From contig CAINED010000024.1 of assembly GCA_903847605.1 (NCBI GenBank), forward strand, positions 62,001-126,000: a stretch of 64,000 bases of DNA, written 5' to 3'. This stretch comes from an uncultured Hyphomicrobiales bacterium (lineage in GTDB: Bacteria; Pseudomonadota; Alphaproteobacteria; Rhizobiales; Beijerinckiaceae). The notes under the pieces are model-generated. The model searched no databases, had not been told where the DNA came from, and saw only the letters and a program-made list of their open reading frames with translations. The number at the start of each line of letters is the position of its first letter. The stretch's first letter is position 1. The position numbers were made by a program, and so were the translations under genes. Below, one piece after another: positions 1 through 8,552 of the stretch.

Positions 1-835
1 ACTTCGCGGGATCGGACATCGAGTGGCCGCGATAGCGGTAGGTCTGCATCTCGAGAATGTAGGGACCATTGCCGGCGCGGCACCAGGCAATGGCCTTGTC
101 GGCGGCGGCTTTCACAGCGCGCACGTCCATCCCATCAACCTGCTCGCCGGGAATGTTGAAGGATATGCCACGACGCGAGAAATCCGTCTGCGCCGAGGCG
201 CGCGTGACCGCCGTGCCCATGGCATAGCGATTGTTCTCGATGACATAGACGACGGGGAGCTTCCAGAGCTCCGCCATGTTGAAGCTCTCGTAGACCTGGC
301 CCTGGTTCGAGGCGCCGTCGCCAAAATAGGTCAGCGAGACATTGTCGTTGCCGCGATATTTGTGCGCGAAGGCGAGGCCTGTACCGAGCGAGACTTGCGC
401 GCCCACGATTCCATGGCCGCCGTAAAAATGTTTCTCTTTCGAGAACATGTGCATCGAACCGCCTTTGCCTTTCGACAACCCGCCGCGGCGTCCCGTGAGT
501 TCGGCGAGAACGCCCTTGGCGGCCATGCCGCAGGCCAGCATGTGGCCGTGGTCGCGATAGCCGGTGATCACGGCGTCGCCCTCTTTCGAGGCCATCTGCA
601 TGCCGGTCACAACAGCTTCCTGTCCGATGTAGAGATGGCAAAAGCCGCCAATCAGGCCCATGCCGTACATCTGGCCGGACTTTTCCTCGAACCGGCGGAT
701 CAGCAGCATGATCCGGTAGGCCTCGAGTTCCTGCTCCTTCGTAAAGGTCGCCGGCGGCGTCACCGGAAGATTGGTCTTGGCGGCGGCGGGTTTGCGCGCG
801 GCCTTTGTGGCCGGCGCGGCTCGAGTGGCTGGCAT
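1..835 (-). CDS. pdhA: Pyruvate dehydrogenase E1 component, alpha subunit (3' end outside window)
   Basis: Thiamine-diphosphate-dependent E1 alpha subunit of the pyruvate dehydrogenase complex, which decarboxylates pyruvate and passes the acetyl group to E2 in the cytoplasm. The frame reads leftwards from an ATG at 835, preceded by AAGGAG, and runs off the left edge with no stop, giving about 278 residues. Seen in it: the alanine/lysine-rich N-terminus common in alphaproteobacteria, a GDGASNQG ThDP/Mg motif region with the NNRYAMGT segment after it, and YRYRGHSMSDPAK at the edge, the phosphorylation-loop region of E1 alpha. The family is about 340 residues, so roughly 60 are missing. ftsB lies upstream on the same strand, the usual alphaproteobacterial order. 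Identity is very secure. Confidence 0.96.
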   Translation of the reverse strand, partial: MPATRAAPATKAARKPAAAKTNLPVTPPATFTKEQELEAYRIMLLIRRFEEKSGQMYGMGLIGGFCHLYIGQEAVVTGMQMASKEGDAVITGYRDHGHMLACGMAAKGVLAELTGRRGGLSKGKGGSMHMFSKEKHFYGGHGIVGAQVSLGTGLAFAHKYRGNDNVSLTYFGDGASNQGQVYESFNMAELWKLPVVYVIENNRYAMGTAVTRASAQTDFSRRGISFNIPGEQVDGMDVRAVKAAADKAIAWCRAGNGPYILEMQTYRYRGHSMSDPAK

Positions 836-1034
836 CAGCGCTCCTTGGATCCTCTAGACGCCGAAGCTTGCAACAGAAGCCGGCGAAGCGGAAGGTAGCT
901 GAGGACGCGAAAGAAAGCGAGAGCCGGCGCTCGATCGGAAAACGACTACAAATATTTGAATTAACAATGAAAAAATAAATGAACTAAATACTGGTTATTC
1001 AATCCGTTTAACCGCATTTCAGTTACTGACAGGC
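836..1034 (-). promoter_or_regulatory. ftsB-pdhA intergenic region, likely pdhA promoter
   Basis: About 200 bp between the ftsB stop and the pdhA start. The part next to ftsB (roughly 945-1020) is strikingly AT-rich for this genome, and the part next to pdhA is GC-rich, ending in AAGGAGCGCTG before the ATG. It probably contains the pdhA promoter on the minus strand. I could not fix a convincing -35/-10 pair by eye, and there is no clear terminator hairpin for ftsB. Confidence 0.4.
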
Positions 1035-1403
1035 CTACCAGTTGCCCTTGCCCTCGAAAATCACGACGTCGTTGCGGTGCACCCGGCCCAGAACGACGCG
1101 TGCTTCCTCTTCCAGAAGCTCGCGGTCGACCGATTCCCGACGCATCATGGCGATGCGCCGCTCCAGAGCCATATTTTCTTTCGTCAGGGCGATGCGCTCG
1201 GCGTTCAACACTTCCATCTGCGCAAGATAATCTTCCTTGGCCTTCATGCCGCGCTCGCCATTGATGGCGTGCCACACGAAATAGCTCGCCACGGCGCAGG
1301 AGACCGTGAAGAGCGCAAGGGGAAATAGAATAGCGCGGAGTCGGCGGCGAATGACCATGGCGCATGCTTGTCGCCGCAGGGTTACTTTTTTCTTAATGGT
1401 CAT
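1035..1403 (-). CDS. ftsB: Septum formation initiator FtsB/DivIC family protein
   Basis: Small bitopic cell-division protein of the FtsB/DivIC family, expected to act at the septum with FtsL and FtsQ. The 122-residue product has a basic N-terminus, one membrane helix (about residues 25-45, [19 protein letters not shown]) and then a heptad-rich coiled coil ([20 protein letters not shown] onwards) with the short conserved tail typical of the family. I chose the ATG at 1403 because GGGAG precedes it. An inner ATG at 1358 would give the shorter N-terminus seen in many relatives but lacks a clear ribosome-binding site. It sits between eno and pdhA in the standard Rhizobiales order, although eno is now 13 kb away. 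Confidence 0.85.
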   Translation of the reverse strand: MTIKKKVTLRRQACAMVIRRRLRAILFPLALFTVSCAVASYFVWHAINGERGMKAKEDYLAQMEVLNAERIALTKENMALERRIAMMRRESVDRELLEEEARVVLGRVHRNDVVIFEGKGNW

Positions 1404-1518
1404 AGCTCCCTCTTCCCTTTGCCTGCCGAACGTGATCAGTTTCCATATCCGGCGTTGGGGAGAACGGCCGGTCCATCCAAGTTTCTTGAATTTTCCAAAG
1501 TGGGGAGGAGACCGCGTC

Positions 1519-1980
1519 ATGGCGATCACGCTGACGATCAACAATACGTCGCACACCGTCGACGTCGAACCGGAAACGCCGTTGCTCTGGGTCTTGCGGG
1601 ACACCATCGGATTGACGGGCACGAAATACGGTTGCGGTGTCGCCGCCTGCGGCGCCTGCACGATTCATGTCGACGGCCAGCCGGTGCGCTCGTGCCAGAC
1701 GCCTGCGGCTTCCGCCGTTGGCAAGAAGGTCACGACGATCGAAGGGCTTTCGCCCAACAAGAACCATCCCGTGCAACAGGCATGGATGGAAGTCGGCGTC
1801 CCCCAATGCGGCTATTGCCAGTCCGGCCAGATCATGTCGGCCGCCGCTCTGCTCGCCCGCCGGCGCGAACCGACGGACCTTGAGATCGATGCAGCCATGG
1901 CGGGCAACATCTGCCGCTGCGGCACTTATCAGCGTATCCGGCAGGCGGTTCATATCGCCGCCAAAAAAGCCAACCTTTGA
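1519..1980 (+). CDS. iorA: 2Fe-2S subunit of a molybdenum hydroxylase (isoquinoline 1-oxidoreductase alpha type)
   Basis: Small iron-sulphur subunit (153 residues) of a xanthine-oxidase-family molybdenum hydroxylase, passing electrons from the molybdenum centre. The N-terminal plant-type [2Fe-2S] domain shows [17 protein letters not shown] and a further Cys in RSCQTP. The C-terminal helical domain shows CGYCQSGQ and [12 protein letters not shown], the second cluster. The ATG at 1519 follows GGGGAGGAG. The large subunit starts 17 bp after its stop, so the two form an operon. The absence of an FAD subunit fits the IorAB class, which donates electrons to a c-type cytochrome. The actual substrate cannot be read from sequence, so the symbol names the class only. 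Confidence 0.85.
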   Translation: MAITLTINNTSHTVDVEPETPLLWVLRDTIGLTGTKYGCGVAACGACTIHVDGQPVRSCQTPAASAVGKKVTTIEGLSPNKNHPVQQAWMEVGVPQCGYCQSGQIMSAAALLARRREPTDLEIDAAMAGNICRCGTYQRIRQAVHIAAKKANL

Positions 1981-1997
1981 GAGCGGGAGCACGGACG

Positions 1998-4184
1998 ATG
2001 ACCACAATGAACCTGTCCCGCCGCCGTTTCATCCAGAACGCCGCAGCCGCTGGCGGCGGGCTGATGCTCGGCTTCCATGTTCCTGTCAGCCGCGCTGCGA
2101 ACTCGCTCGCCCGGCCGATAACTGCCATGCCCGAAGGCGTCGAGATCAACGCCTGGCTCTCCATCGATCCGAGCGGCCTTGTGACGATCCGCGTCCCGCA
2201 CACGGAGATGGGCCAGGGCGGCATTACATCGGTCGCTATGCTGATCGCCGAAGAACTGGATGTCGAATGGTCGAAGATTCAATGCGTCTTCGCCGACGCC
2301 AACAGGCACATTCGCAATAACCGGGAATACAAGGTCATGAGCACGCACGGCTCGCAGCTCGTGCGTCTGCAGCATCCCCATCTCATGCAGGCCGGCGCGT
2401 CCGCGCGCGAGCGGCTTAAAGAGGCAGCCGCGCGCCAATGGGGCGTCGAACGCTCCGCGGTCGAGGCGCGCCTCGGCGAGCTGATATCGGGCAACCGCAA
2501 GGGTACGTACGGCGAATTCGCCTCGGCCGCCGCGCAGATCAAGCTCGACAAGGAACCGGCAATCAAGACGCCGGGGCAATGGCGGCTGCTTGGAAAGCCC
2601 ATGCAGCGCATAGACATTCCCCACAAGGTCGATGGAAGCGCCCATTACGCGATCGATACGCGCATTCCCGGCATGGTCTATGCCGCGGTCAAGGCGAGCC
2701 CCGTGCCCTGGGGCACGCTGAAGAGCTACAATTTCGACGCCATCAGAAACCGTCCGGGCGTCATCGCCGCCGTCGAACTGAAAGCCGTTCCCGGCAAGCG
2801 CGGCCAACCCGATCTGCAGAACGCGATCGCCGTCGTCGCGGATTCGTGGTGGCGCGCCAAAACGGCGCTCGATCTGATGCCGGTGGAATGGGATGGTGGC
2901 GAGTCCGCCAAGGCCAGCAACGCGTCCTATTACAGGGAGGGGCGCGCGGCCCTGAACGTGAAGGGCACGCCAACCAAGGACGATCTCAAGGCGATCGAGG
3001 CGGTGCAAACTGGAAAGAAAGTCGTGACGGCCGATTATGAACGGCCGTTCGAAACCCATGCCCGCATGGAGCCGATCAACGCGACGGTTCATGTTCAGAA
3101 AGACCGCGTCGATGTCTGGTCGCCGACGCAAGATCAGTCTGCCGCGGTGCTGCTTGTCGCCGATCAGCTCAAGGTCGATCCCAAGATCGTCTTCGCGCAC
3201 ACGATGTATCTGGGCGGCGGTTTCGGCGGCAACGGCGGCGGCGGCACAGGCGTCACGCGGCAGGCTGCGGAAATTTCAAAGCAGGTCGGCCGGCCGGTGA
3301 AAGTGCTGTGGTCGCGCGAGGAGGATATCGCGCAGGACAAGCAGCGCCCGATGGGACTGGCGCGGCTGAGCGCGTCGCTCGGCGACAATGGACTTCCCAC
3401 CGCCGTCGTCACGCGCGGTGTCTGGTTCTCGCAGGACCGCATCAATCAGGTGGGACCGGCAACGGCCGACTATCCGCTGTTCGAGATGCCCTACAGTTTC
3501 CCGCTGCGGCATCACGACCGGCACAATCTCAATACCCACATTCCCAGTTCGACGCACAGAGCTCCCGGCGCCAATCAGATGGGCTTCATGCAGGAGAGCT
3601 TCATCGACGAACTCGCCATCGCCGGCGGCTGGAACCCGCTCGACTGGCGCATTGAAATGACGAAGGACAAGCCGGACTGGCAGCTCGTATTGAAAACGCT
3701 GAAGGAGAAGGCGAATTTCCGTACCGATCTGCCGCGCGGCCAGGGCATGGGCGTGGCGGCGGTCGAATGCCACGGTACGATCGCTGCGGCCTGCGCGACG
3801 GTCGGCGTCAGTCGCCGCGGCGAACTCTCCATCGAGAAGATCGTGATCGTCCTCGACGCCGGGCATGTCATCAATCCCCATGCCGCGACCGAACAGGCGG
3901 AAGGCTCCGTGATCTGGGAACTGTCGCACGCCTGGCTCGGCGGTCTCGAACTCGAGAACGGCGCTTTCGCCAACACCAATTTCGACACCTACAATCTCAT
4001 GCGCATCAATCAGGCGCCTGTGGTCGAAACCTATTTCGCCTCCTCCGGCGGCAAGAAATGGGGCGGACTTGGCGAACCGGCGGGTCCTCCGGTGCCGCCC
4101 GCGGTCGCCAACGCGATCTGGTATGCAACGGGCAAGCGCGTCCGCTCGACGCCCTTTGTCAGCCACGATCTGCGCTGGACCTGA
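1998..4184 (+). CDS. iorB: Molybdopterin-binding large subunit of a molybdenum hydroxylase (isoquinoline 1-oxidoreductase beta type)
   Basis: Catalytic subunit (728 residues) binding the molybdenum cytosine dinucleotide cofactor and hydroxylating an N-heterocycle or aldehyde. A twin-arginine signal (SRRRFIQNAAAAGGGLMLGF) begins at about residue 6, so the complex is probably exported folded to the periplasm, as for the IorB/NicB/aldehyde-oxidase group. Seen motifs: a glycine-rich cofactor loop GGGFGGNGGGG at about residue 410 and GLGEPAGPPVPPAVANAI near the C-terminus, carrying the active-site Glu of the family. The start at 1998 is chosen because it places the Tat motif at the N-terminus. It follows iorA by 17 bp. 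No cytochrome c or XdhC-like maturation gene lies next to it, so its electron acceptor must be encoded elsewhere. Confidence 0.87.
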   Translation: MTTMNLSRRRFIQNAAAAGGGLMLGFHVPVSRAANSLARPITAMPEGVEINAWLSIDPSGLVTIRVPHTEMGQGGITSVAMLIAEELDVEWSKIQCVFADANRHIRNNREYKVMSTHGSQLVRLQHPHLMQAGASARERLKEAAARQWGVERSAVEARLGELISGNRKGTYGEFASAAAQIKLDKEPAIKTPGQWRLLGKPMQRIDIPHKVDGSAHYAIDTRIPGMVYAAVKASPVPWGTLKSYNFDAIRNRPGVIAAVELKAVPGKRGQPDLQNAIAVVADSWWRAKTALDLMPVEWDGGESAKASNASYYREGRAALNVKGTPTKDDLKAIEAVQTGKKVVTADYERPFETHARMEPINATVHVQKDRVDVWSPTQDQSAAVLLVADQLKVDPKIVFAHTMYLGGGFGGNGGGGTGVTRQAAEISKQVGRPVKVLWSREEDIAQDKQRPMGLARLSASLGDNGLPTAVVTRGVWFSQDRINQVGPATADYPLFEMPYSFPLRHHDRHNLNTHIPSSTHRAPGANQMGFMQESFIDELAIAGGWNPLDWRIEMTKDKPDWQLVLKTLKEKANFRTDLPRGQGMGVAAVECHGTIAAACATVGVSRRGELSIEKIVIVLDAGHVINPHAATEQAEGSVIWELSHAWLGGLELENGAFANTNFDTYNLMRINQAPVVETYFASSGGKKWGGLGEPAGPPVPPAVANAIWYATGKRVRSTPFVSHDLRWT

Positions 4185-4204
4185 GCAAAGCAACGCAACA
4201 TGGC

Positions 4205-4277
4205 GGGATCATTTGCCGATCCCGGCATGCAGTTTGAGACAGCCGCCATGTCCTGACGGGCCTTGTGCGCCGTCAGG
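4205..4277 (+). terminator. Two hairpins downstream of iorB
   Basis: Two perfect inverted repeats fill the iorB-MFS gap: GGGATC/GATCCC with a 7-nt loop (4205-4223, about) and CCTGACGG/CCGTCAGG with a 10-nt loop (4252-4277). Neither is followed by a true T run, only TTTT at 4288-4291, so intrinsic termination is unproven. They could limit read-through or stabilise the iorAB message. Confidence 0.4.
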
Positions 4278-4324
4278 GCCTGGCGCATTTTGCGTCGAGC
4301 GTTCTGCAGATTCCGAAGGCGCCC

Positions 4325-5554
4325 ATGAACCGCGACAGCCAGCACGTCCTTCTTCTCAATGTCGGGCATTTTCTCGATCACCTGACGACACTCATCTTCG
4401 CAACGGTCGCCGCCGTCGCGCTGGTGAAGGAATGGGGCATGAGCTACGGGCAGATCGCTGCTTACGCGACGCCGGGCTTCGTCGCCTTCGCCGTATTCTC
4501 ATGGCCGGCCGGCTGGATCGCCGACCGCTGGAGCCGCGAAGGCATGATGGCCGTCTATTTCGCCGGCCTCGGCCTCTCCTGCATCGTCACGGCGCTTGCG
4601 CAGTCGCCTGTCCAGATCGCCGCCGGCCTGTTTCTGCTGGGCATATTTGCGGCCATCTATCACCCGGTCGGGCTTGCCTTGCTCGTGCAGGGACGCGGCC
4701 CCAAGACCGGCATGACCATCGCCGTCAACGGCGTCTTCGGAAATATCGGCGTCGGCAGCGCCGCGCTGGTCGCCGGCTATTTCATCGACCATGGCGGCTG
4801 GCGTTACGCCTTCGTCGTGCCGGGCGTCATCACTGTGTTCATCGGCCTCTATTACGCCTGGTTCATGCGCGCTGAAATCGCCGAGCGCAATGCACATGCG
4901 GTACGCAAGGACGCCGCCGCTGCTTCGGCTGGCGGCGCCCAGATCGACCGGGCACTGCTGATGCGCCTGTCCGCCATCATCTTCTTCACGGCGGCTGTAT
5001 CGAGCTTCATCTTCCAGGCAACGACCTTCTCGCTGCCGAAAGTTTTGGACGAACGCCTGCAATCCATTCTCGGCTCGGCGACACAACTCGGCTGGATCGC
5101 CTTTCTCGTCTTCTCGGTCTCCTCTCTCGCCCAACTCGTGACGGGCGCTTCGCTCGATCGGTTCGGACCACGCAATGTCTTCGTGGTCGCGGCGCTCGTG
5201 CAGACGGTTTTCTTTGGCCTCATGCCCGGCCTTTTCGGCTGGCCGGCGCTGATCGTCGCCTTCGCCTTCATGCTCGGTGCGTTCGGTCAGGTGCCGATCA
5301 CCGACTATCTCATCGGACGCATGGCCAAGAGCGAATTGCGCGCGCAAGTCTATGGCGCGCGTTACGTGCTGAGTTTCGCCGTGATGTCGGCGTCGATCCC
5401 CATTATTGCCTGGGTCTATTTGAACTGGGGCTTCGACCGTCTCTTCGTCATACTCTCGGCCTGCGCCGCGGCAATCCTGCTGTCAGTCACGCTGCTGCCG
5501 CGCAAGATGCCGGACGAAGCGAACGCGCCGGTTGCGCAGCCGGCGCGCGCCTGA
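4325..5554 (+). CDS. MFS transporter
   Basis: Major facilitator superfamily permease of 409 residues with about 12 hydrophobic segments and the 2-3 loop motif GWIADRWSR (a version of GxxxDRxxR) near residue 65. A second copy of the loop occurs in the C-half as GASLDRFGPRN. It follows iorB on the same strand after 140 bp holding two hairpins, so it may carry the substrate or product of the molybdenum hydroxylase, but that is inference. The ATG at 4325 begins a short cytoplasmic N-terminus before the first helix; no strong ribosome-binding site is visible. Substrate unknown. Confidence 0.8.
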   Translation: MNRDSQHVLLLNVGHFLDHLTTLIFATVAAVALVKEWGMSYGQIAAYATPGFVAFAVFSWPAGWIADRWSREGMMAVYFAGLGLSCIVTALAQSPVQIAAGLFLLGIFAAIYHPVGLALLVQGRGPKTGMTIAVNGVFGNIGVGSAALVAGYFIDHGGWRYAFVVPGVITVFIGLYYAWFMRAEIAERNAHAVRKDAAAASAGGAQIDRALLMRLSAIIFFTAAVSSFIFQATTFSLPKVLDERLQSILGSATQLGWIAFLVFSVSSLAQLVTGASLDRFGPRNVFVVAALVQTVFFGLMPGLFGWPALIVAFAFMLGAFGQVPITDYLIGRMAKSELRAQVYGARYVLSFAVMSASIPIIAWVYLNWGFDRLFVILSACAAAILLSVTLLPRKMPDEANAPVAQPARA

Positions 5555-5663
5555 ACCAGCATCCGTCAGGTTTGCTCATGATGCCGCATTGAAGGCGGGG
5601 CATATCGCCTGTAAGTCGACATCCCAAGCCATGACGCATCGCGACAAAAAAACGGGAGGAAAC

Positions 5664-6707
5664 ATGAAAGTCGGCCTTTTCGATCACGTCGACAAATCGG
5701 ATCGCAGCTTTGCGACCCAACTCGACGAGCGACTTCAATTGGTGCAGCTCGCCGACGAAGCCGGCTTTTATTGCTACCATGTCGCCGAACATCATGCCTC
5801 GCCGTTGAACATGGTGCCCGCTCCCGCCGCCTATATGGGCGCTGTCGCGCGTCTCACGAAACGCATCCACATCGGACCGCTCGTCTATCTGCTGCCGCTC
5901 TATTCGCCGCTACGCCTCGCAGAAGAAATCTGCATTCTCGATCACCTGAGCAAGGGACGTTTCGAAATCGGCGTCGGCCGCGGCGTGTCGCCATTCGAAC
6001 TGGGCTATCACAAGATCGATCATTCGAAGTCGCGCGAGATTTTCATCGATGCGTGGAATTGTCTCGACACGGCCCTGCGCAACGATCAGTTCAGCTACGA
6101 AGGTCCGTATTATAACTACAAGGACGTGCCGATGCCGCTGCGTCCGCTGCAGCAACCGACGCCCGCCTATTGGTATGGATCGTCCAACACCGAGGGCGCG
6201 ACCTGGGCGGGCCAGCACGGCATGCACTTTTCATCCAATGGTCCGACGGCGCAGGCCAAGGGTAACATCGCCGCTTTCCGCGAAGCTCTCGCAAAGCGCG
6301 GCGGCCCCGCACATCCAAAAGCCGAATTTTCAGGCGATACGGCCATCGGGATATCCCGGCAAGTGATCGTCGCCGACACCGATGAAATGGCGCGCGAGAT
6401 CGCCCGCCCTGCCGTCGCGCATTATCACGCCAACCTCACCTATCTCCTGCGCGTTCACGCCAACAACGATTTCGTGAAGCGGTTGAACATTCCCGCTTCG
6501 CCCGATCTCGACGAGAACATTCGCAGCGGCACGGTCATCGCCGGCCGGCCGGAAACTGTGCTGAACATGATCGGCGAACAGCAGCAGTCCCTCGGCATCA
6601 ACTATCTCATCGCCTACATGATGTTCGGCACGATGAGCCTGCCGCAGGCGATGCGCTCGATGGAACTGTTTTCGAGCGAGGTGATGCCGAAGGTGGAAGC
6701 GCTTTGA
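5664..6707 (+). CDS. LLM class flavin-dependent oxidoreductase
   Basis: Bacterial luciferase-like monooxygenase (347 residues), expected to use reduced FMN or F420 and O2 in a TIM-barrel fold. The N-terminus MKVGLFDHVDKS, the motif AEHHASP at about residue 40 and GRFEIGVGRGVSPFEL at about residue 100 are typical of the alkanal-monooxygenase branch. A textbook GGGAGGA precedes the ATG at 5664. It lies 109 bp after the MFS gene and on the same strand as iorAB, so it may belong to the same degradative unit. A second, diverged LLM gene is at 15946. The substrate cannot be predicted. Confidence 0.85.
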   Translation: MKVGLFDHVDKSDRSFATQLDERLQLVQLADEAGFYCYHVAEHHASPLNMVPAPAAYMGAVARLTKRIHIGPLVYLLPLYSPLRLAEEICILDHLSKGRFEIGVGRGVSPFELGYHKIDHSKSREIFIDAWNCLDTALRNDQFSYEGPYYNYKDVPMPLRPLQQPTPAYWYGSSNTEGATWAGQHGMHFSSNGPTAQAKGNIAAFREALAKRGGPAHPKAEFSGDTAIGISRQVIVADTDEMAREIARPAVAHYHANLTYLLRVHANNDFVKRLNIPASPDLDENIRSGTVIAGRPETVLNMIGEQQQSLGINYLIAYMMFGTMSLPQAMRSMELFSSEVMPKVEAL

Positions 6708-6715
6708 CAGTTCTG

Positions 6716-6843
6716 CCTCGTCCTTCGAGACGCGCTTTTGGCGGCTCCTCAGGATAACGTCTTGGTGGCTCAACTCACGGAAACTTTCATGGTGAGGAGC
6801 AGCGCGTAGCGTAGCGTAGCGTTGCGTACCGAACCACGAGGGC
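6716..6843. repeat. Dispersed palindromic intergenic repeat, copy 1 (degenerate)
   Basis: The left arm CCTCGTCCTTCGAGACGCG (6716-6734) continues into a GGCGGCTCCTCAGGAT segment. The right arm reads TGGTGAGGAGC, then CGAACCACGAGGG. The same arm types recur, better preserved, at 62749-62862. Such elements are dispersed between genes in Bradyrhizobium-like genomes. This copy starts 8 bp after the stop of the LLM gene and has a pentanucleotide expansion in its right arm. The copies are related but not identical. Confidence 0.7.
6804..6828 (+). repeat. Pentanucleotide tandem repeat (GCGTA)x5
   Basis: Five adjacent 5-bp units: GCGTA three times, GCGTT, then GCGTA. It lies inside the right arm of the dispersed intergenic repeat and is non-coding. 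It looks like slippage expansion of a single unit. Confidence 0.8.
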
Positions 6844-6990
6844 AAGCGACGATCGGCGTATATTCAAACGACATCGAACAAAACGCTTCCGCTTGCAAAG
6901 CAACAATCCGGAGCACAGGCTATGCCCAGTTATGTCGGCGCGCAGACATCCCTTGCGCCTCCGCGCTCATGAGTGTTGACAAGCCTGCAT

Positions 6991-7020
6991 TTGACAAACC
7001 CGACCGCCATCCCGTATGTT
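6991..7020 (+). promoter_or_regulatory. Predicted sigma-70 promoter of the gene at 7051
   Basis: TTGACA (6991-6996) is a perfect -35 hexamer. TATGTT (7015-7020) serves as -10 after an 18-bp spacer. A second TTGACA at 6976-6981 lies too far upstream for the same -10. The predicted start of transcription is around 7027, some 25 bp before the ATG. The rest of 6844-6990 shows nothing else that I can support. Confidence 0.65.
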
Positions 7021-7032
7021 CTCTTTTTGTTC
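7018..7032 (+). promoter_or_regulatory. LexA (SOS) box, GTTC-N7-GTTC
   Basis: GTTCTCTTTTTGTTC matches exactly the GTTC-N7-GTTC direct-repeat operator bound by LexA in Alphaproteobacteria (established for Rhizobium and relatives). It overlaps the -10 element and the predicted transcription start, where a repressor would block transcription. This predicts DNA-damage induction of the next gene. Confidence 0.75.
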
Positions 7033-7050
7033 ACGTCAAAACGAGAGCAC

Positions 7051-7716
7051 ATGGACCTTTCCGGCATGATAGACGACGACAGGAAAGCCCTCGCGCGGAT
7101 CGTCGCCGGGCTGTTCGCGCTTATCGGTTTGGGCAACGGTCATGCGTCCCAACGCATCGCACGAGCCGTCCATAGCGCCATCGTTACTGTGCTGCGTCCG
7201 GCAGAATCTGCCGTGCGGCGGCTGATCTATCTCGTGTCCCTGACCATCCGCGCGAAACCCACACTGACCAGGCCCATGCCTTCAGGGATCATTCGTACCG
7301 GCGCAGCAAACGCCCGTCCTGCTTTCCGGCTTTTCGATCCGCGCCTGCGTCTCGTCCGCAGAGCGAAAACGGCCCGCGCGACTCCCCGCATATCTTTTTT
7401 CGGCGCAGACGCAGTCCGCAGTAATGACCTCATCCGCGCAAACAAAGACGCGCCAAAAGACGGCGAGATCGAAGCCGCCAACCTCCTGCGCCGGCTCGAA
7501 GCCATAAAATATGCGCTCGACGATCTGCCGCGTCAGGCGCGCCGTCTCAGACGAGCCCTGCAAAGGCGCAGCAAAATCCCGCGCCTGAAATTGCAGGGGG
7601 CGCTCAGACCCGGCTATCCGCCGGGACATCGCATCAGGCGTCGACATGAAATCGACGACGTCCTGCAACGATGCCACAGCTTCGCGCGCGAGGCCCTGCC
7701 GCCGGATACGTCGTGA
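7051..7716 (+). CDS. Uncharacterised basic protein under a predicted LexA box
   Basis: 221-residue protein of unknown function that I recognise only as a conserved hypothetical of Rhizobiales. The start at 7051 (MDLSGMIDDDRKALARIVAG) follows GAGAG and lies just after the predicted promoter. The N-terminal part has a short hydrophobic stretch (LARIVAGLFALIGLG, about residues 14-28) that may touch the membrane. Most of the rest is rich in Arg, with SIPRLKL-like and LRPGYPPGHR segments near the C-terminus and the ending REALPPDTS. There is no known fold or catalytic motif. An exact LexA operator upstream suggests a role in the SOS response, perhaps as a nucleoid, repair or division factor. That is inference from the operator only. 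Confidence 0.75.
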   Translation: MDLSGMIDDDRKALARIVAGLFALIGLGNGHASQRIARAVHSAIVTVLRPAESAVRRLIYLVSLTIRAKPTLTRPMPSGIIRTGAANARPAFRLFDPRLRLVRRAKTARATPRISFFGADAVRSNDLIRANKDAPKDGEIEAANLLRRLEAIKYALDDLPRQARRLRRALQRRSKIPRLKLQGALRPGYPPGHRIRRRHEIDDVLQRCHSFAREALPPDTS

Positions 7717-7967
7717 CGCCATCGAGTAGTGAGTGGCGAATAGTGAATAGCGAAGTCGCGACATCGGCGCGCGCATACGCATGTTCGCATTCCAGCCACT
7801 TGCAAAGCGCGAAGCTGGATGCCGGGTTCCGCCAAAGCCCGTCGAAAGACAGGCGTCTTTCGATGCCCTATGTCCGCCCCGGCAATGTGGAGAGATTGCG
7901 CCGGCCCCGTGCTAAGCCGCGCCTCGAAGGACGAGGTTTTGTCAGCTTCGATCTTTGCTCTCGCCAC
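7717..7967. repeat. Intergenic region with degenerate short repeats
   Basis: About 250 bp between two convergent genes. It begins with overlapping GAGTAGTGAGTGG / GAATAGTGAATAG units (7725-7755) and ends near a fragment CTCGAAGGACGAGG (7923-7936) identical to the outer end of the right arm of the intergenic repeat at 62849-62862. No coding frame that I can support lies here. Confidence 0.5.
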
Positions 7968-8510
7968 TCACGAACTGTTCTTGATCGCGAGTTCCTTGAG
8001 TTCGCCGACTTGCGTGCCGTCGTCCATCGAGAAGCGGTCGCCGAAGTCGAACATGTCCTCGTGCTGGAAGCCGGCGACGTTCTGCACTTCCCACCAGTTA
8101 TGGTCGAGATCTTCGAGATAGAACGAATAGACGCCGTGCTGCGATACCGGCTTCAGCACCTGCCTGATCTTGTATTCGTCCTTGTACTTCAGCGCATTTT
8201 CGTAAGCTTCATCGACCTTCTCGCGCGACTCCACATCGACGCCCCAGTGATTGAGGACGTTCAGCGGATGCACATTGTCGCCGACTTCGACGCAGACGAT
8301 GTGGAACTTGAGGCCGCAACGGATGACCATCGCGGGTATCGCGTGGCGCGCGCATTCGAGGCCCAGAAACTCCTCGTAGAAACGCCGCGAGTCCTTCAGA
8401 TTGCGGCACTCGAGCGTGCCATGCGACATCACATAGGGCTTGATGATCGACTTGCGATCCGGCGCCGGATCGACAATGCCGTCGACGATCATTTCGCGCG
8501 TATGGCTCAT
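7968..8510 (-). CDS. VOC family protein (glyoxalase/extradiol dioxygenase superfamily)
   Basis: 180-residue vicinal-oxygen-chelate protein, a superfamily containing extradiol ring-cleavage dioxygenases, glyoxalases and isomerases. After a 25-residue leader it has the betaalphabetabetabeta units: VMSHGTLECRNLKDSRRFYEE (possible metal His), NHWGVDVES, and YSFYLEDLDHNWWEVQ with the C-terminal Glu ligand position. The ATG at 8510 follows GGGAGAAG. A 2Fe-2S reductase gene lies just upstream on the same strand, 42 bp away, so the two are probably co-transcribed. With the neighbouring FAH hydrolase this suggests a ring-cleavage route. Whether it is a dioxygenase cannot be settled by eye. Confidence 0.8.
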   Translation of the reverse strand: MSHTREMIVDGIVDPAPDRKSIIKPYVMSHGTLECRNLKDSRRFYEEFLGLECARHAIPAMVIRCGLKFHIVCVEVGDNVHPLNVLNHWGVDVESREKVDEAYENALKYKDEYKIRQVLKPVSQHGVYSFYLEDLDHNWWEVQNVAGFQHEDMFDFGDRFSMDDGTQVGELKELAIKNSS

Positions 8511-8552
8511 GCGGCTTCTCCCTCTTCTGGCCCGGCTTGCGGGCACTACACA

